From NCBI GenBank assembly GCA_964442135.1, contig CAYTYN010000013.1, positions 1 through 33,252 on the forward strand: a DNA stretch of 33,252 nt, in the 5' to 3' direction. Under the pieces are notes generated by a model. That model worked only from the letters and a program-made list of their open reading frames with translations. It ran no database searches and was not told the origin of the DNA. The DNA is from Avanaerovorax sp964442135 (lineage in GTDB: Bacteria; Bacillota; Clostridia; Peptostreptococcales; Anaerovoracaceae). Shown piece by piece: positions 30,497 to 33,252 of this stretch. The number at the start of each line of letters is the position of its first letter. Position 1 is the stretch's first letter. Both the position numbers and the translations under genes were made by a program.

Positions 30497-33247
30497 ATGA
30501 GCGTAATGGAAAAAATCTTTGGCGATCTTAACGCTAAGGAGCTGAAAAAAATAGGGAAGATAGTTGATAAGATTGAGGCCCTGGATGAACCTACGGCGGC
30601 TTTATCCGATGACGAGCTGAGAGGAAAGACGGAGGAATTTAAGAAGAGGCTCGCCGAAGGAGAAACCCTTGACGACATACTGCCGGAGGCCTTTGCCGTG
30701 TGCCGGGAGGGAGCGGCAAGGAGCTTGGGAATGAAACACTTCAAAGTGCAGCTCATCGGCGGGGTAGTCCTCCATCAGGGAAGTATAGCCGAGATGAAGA
30801 CCGGTGAAGGAAAGACCCTTGTGGCCACCTTAGCGGCGTACCTTAACGCCCTGGAAGGAAAAGGCGTTCACGTGGTCACCGTCAACGACTATCTGGCAAA
30901 GCGTGACGCGGAGTGGATGGGAAAGCTGTACGGTTTTTTAGGACTCACCGTAGGATGCGTGACACACGGGATAACGGGAGATCAGAGAAAAGCCGCCTAC
31001 AGAGCGGATATCACATACGGTACCAATAATGAGTTCGGTTTCGATTATCTGAGAGACAATATGGTGATCTATAAGGAGCAGCTGATGCAGAGGGAGCTCC
31101 ACTACGCCATTATAGACGAGGTGGACTCCATACTGATAGACGAAGCCAGAACTCCTCTCATAATTTCCGGACAGGGAGATAAATCCACAGATCTGTATAA
31201 GATAGCCGATCAGTTCGTAGCAGGGCTGATCAGGGAAGCTGATTACACCGTAGAGGAAAAGGATAAGCAGGTATCCCTCACAGACGAGGGTGTGACGAAG
31301 GCGGAAAAGTTCTTTAACATAGAGAATTTCGGCGATCCCGAGAACATGGAGATAAACCATCACGTGCTCCAGGCTCTGAAGGCGAGAGCTATTATGGTTC
31401 GAGATGTGGACTACATAGTCAGCGATGGAGAGATCGTCATCGTAGACGAGTTTACGGGACGTCTCATGTTCGGAAGGCGCTTCAGCAACGGGCTCCATCA
31501 GGCTATAGAAGCTAAGGAGCGAGTTGCTGTAAGATCGGAATCCAAGACCCTGGCTACTATCACCCTGCAAAACTACTTCAGGATGTACGGAAAGCTTTCC
31601 GGTATGACCGGTACGGCTAAGACTGAAGAGGATGAGTTCAGGGACATATACAATATGGATGTAATCGTCATACCCACCAATAAGCCGATCCAGAGAAAGG
31701 ACTTGTCGGATTCAGTGTATAAGACGGAGTCGGGCAAGCTGAAGGCTTTAGTGGACGAGGTGTGCCGGGTGCACGAGACTCAGCAGCCTGTGCTGGTGGG
31801 CACCATCTCCGTTGAGAAGTCGGAGCTTATCAGCGGAATGTTGAAGAGGCGCGGAGTGAAGCATAACGTATTGAACGCCAAGCAGCACGAGAGAGAGGCG
31901 GAGATAGTAGCTGAGGCAGGACGTCTGGGCATGGTGACCATAGCTACTAACATGGCGGGACGCGGTACTGATATTATTTTGGGCGGAAATCCGGAATTCG
32001 AAGCGAGAAGGGAAATGAAGAAGCTGGAGTATACAGACGATCAGATTTCCTTCGCTACAGGCTTTGTCAGAACCGACGATCCTGAGCTTAACGCTGCCAG
32101 AGAGAAGTTCAGCGAGCTTTACGAAAGATTTAAAGCCGAGAGAAGTGAAGAACAGGAAAAGGTGGTCGAGCTGGGAGGACTCTGCATAATGGGAAGCGAG
32201 AGACACGAGTCCAGGCGCATAGATAACCAGCTGCGAGGCCGTTCCGGACGTCAGGGCGACCCGGGAAGGACTCAGTTCTTCATCTCTCTGGAGGACGATC
32301 TTCTCAGGCTGTTCGGCGGTGAGAGAATGCAGTCCCTGGCAGAGAGAATGGGTGTAGCGGACGATGAGGCCATAGAGGCCGGCATGTTGACGAGAGCCAT
32401 CGAAAACGCCCAGAAGAAGGTTGAAGGCAAGAACTTCGGCGTAAGGAAATACGTTCTCCAGTACGACAACGTAATGAACAGGCAGAGAGAGATCATATAC
32501 GAAGAGCGACGCAAGGTACTGTTCGGTGAGGACCTGAGAGAATACATAATGGGAATGATGCGCACCATAGTAGGAGCTATAATCGAGCCCATCGTGGTCG
32601 AGTCCAAATTCGCGGAGGAGTGGGATTTCGAGACCATGAACAAGAATCTGAGGAAGATAACCGGTCAGTATAACGGCAAAACGTCCTACTCTAAGGAGGA
32701 GCTGGACGCCATGACGGAGGATTCTCTCAAGGAGGAGGTCTTCGGAGAGTTCGAAAGGCTCTATGAAGAGAAGGAGAAGGAGATCGGAGCCGATAGGATG
32801 AGAGACATCGAGCGGATGATACTCCTGAGAGTAGTGGATAACCTTTGGATGGATCACATAGACGCCATGGATCAGCTGAAATCCGGTATGAGCCTGCGAG
32901 CTTTGGGACAGCAGGATCCGGCGGCAGCTTACGCCAAGGAAGGCTTCGACATGTTCGAGCAGCTGGTGGGCGAGATCCAGGAAAATACGGTGCGCTACTG
33001 CTACAACGTAACCCTTACGACGAATACGAGGAGAAGGTCTGTTACCCGGGAAGGGGCGGCTCTTAAATCCGACTATTCTGACGCCCAGAGCGCTCAGGGC
33101 GGCATGATGCCTAAGGCCGCGCCGAAGGCGGACAGAGTGCGTAAGCAGGAAACCGTAAGGAGAGAGGGACCTAAGGTTGGAAGGAATGATCCGTGCCCTT
33201 GCGGAAGCGGAAAGAAGTATAAAAACTGCTGTGGTAAAAATGCGTAA
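30497..33247 (+). CDS. secA: Preprotein translocase ATPase SecA
   Basis: SecA drives protein export through SecYEG. The 916-residue protein is complete. The N-terminal DEAD-like motor has Walker A MKTGEGKT and Walker B DEVDSILIDEA. Motif NMAGRGTDI lies in the second nucleotide domain and GRSGRQGDPG follows. The C-terminal tail ends in the zinc-binding SEC-C motif CPCGSGKKYKNCC. The start, ATG 30497, follows AAAGGG by six bases. It ends five bases before the window edge, so what follows is not visible. Confidence 0.97.
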   Translation: MSVMEKIFGDLNAKELKKIGKIVDKIEALDEPTAALSDDELRGKTEEFKKRLAEGETLDDILPEAFAVCREGAARSLGMKHFKVQLIGGVVLHQGSIAEMKTGEGKTLVATLAAYLNALEGKGVHVVTVNDYLAKRDAEWMGKLYGFLGLTVGCVTHGITGDQRKAAYRADITYGTNNEFGFDYLRDNMVIYKEQLMQRELHYAIIDEVDSILIDEARTPLIISGQGDKSTDLYKIADQFVAGLIREADYTVEEKDKQVSLTDEGVTKAEKFFNIENFGDPENMEINHHVLQALKARAIMVRDVDYIVSDGEIVIVDEFTGRLMFGRRFSNGLHQAIEAKERVAVRSESKTLATITLQNYFRMYGKLSGMTGTAKTEEDEFRDIYNMDVIVIPTNKPIQRKDLSDSVYKTESGKLKALVDEVCRVHETQQPVLVGTISVEKSELISGMLKRRGVKHNVLNAKQHEREAEIVAEAGRLGMVTIATNMAGRGTDIILGGNPEFEARREMKKLEYTDDQISFATGFVRTDDPELNAAREKFSELYERFKAERSEEQEKVVELGGLCIMGSERHESRRIDNQLRGRSGRQGDPGRTQFFISLEDDLLRLFGGERMQSLAERMGVADDEAIEAGMLTRAIENAQKKVEGKNFGVRKYVLQYDNVMNRQREIIYEERRKVLFGEDLREYIMGMMRTIVGAIIEPIVVESKFAEEWDFETMNKNLRKITGQYNGKTSYSKEELDAMTEDSLKEEVFGEFERLYEEKEKEIGADRMRDIERMILLRVVDNLWMDHIDAMDQLKSGMSLRALGQQDPAAAYAKEGFDMFEQLVGEIQENTVRYCYNVTLTTNTRRRSVTREGAALKSDYSDAQSAQGGMMPKAAPKADRVRKQETVRREGPKVGRNDPCPCGSGKKYKNCCGKNA

Positions 33248-33252
33248 AATCC

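Overview
The window is one continuous stretch of chromosome from an anaerobic, amino-acid-fermenting member of the Bacillota, class Clostridia. Four things point there: a complete reductase-free oxidative ornithine pathway of the Clostridium sticklandii type, a sortase B, strong AGGAGG-like ribosome sites, and heavy use of AGA/AGG and ATA codons. GC content is moderate. A family such as Anaerovoracaceae / Family XIII is a guess. I see no transposases, phage genes, CRISPR arrays, tRNAs or rRNAs.

Region 1 (1-10301) is the ornithine module. A PAS + AAA+ sigma-54 activator (161-1558) is followed by a 332-bp control region with two upstream activator repeats and a textbook -24/-12 sigma-54 promoter. 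Then come ord, ortA, ortB, oraS and oraE, a rho-independent terminator, a MutL/GlmL-like ATPase and orr. Together they convert L-ornithine to D-ornithine (Orr), to 2,4-diaminopentanoate (OraSE, B12 + PLP), to 2-amino-4-oxopentanoate (Ord), and then to D-alanine + acetyl-CoA (OrtAB). The activator gene has the same 17-bp palindrome overlapping its own -35 box, which suggests that one protein activates the operon and represses itself.

Region 2 (10381-14694) is a potassium-uptake operon: one two-RCK TrkA and two tandem, divergent TrkH subunits. The second TrkH has serine where two of the four selectivity-filter glycines should be.

Region 3 (14849-19371) is housekeeping: tadA, a membrane-anchored Ig-like protein, ispE (with an unusual GC-rich palindromic in-frame insertion), a GntR/FCD regulator and a MATE exporter. 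It ends at a strong bidirectional terminator shared with the convergent htrA.

Region 4 (19551-25066) has htrA facing left and, diverging from it, the run hslO-ddl-DUF1934-DUF1846. Region 5 (25051-33247) has a phosphohexomutase diverging from sortase B through promoters whose -35 boxes overlap, then apt-like and birA on the minus strand, and a CNNM/CorC protein and a complete secA on the plus strand.

The most unusual items are the TrkH pair with a degenerate filter, the palindromic insertion in ispE, the three-copy operator of the ornithine regulator, and the Cys/His-rich tail of the aminomutase-associated ATPase.
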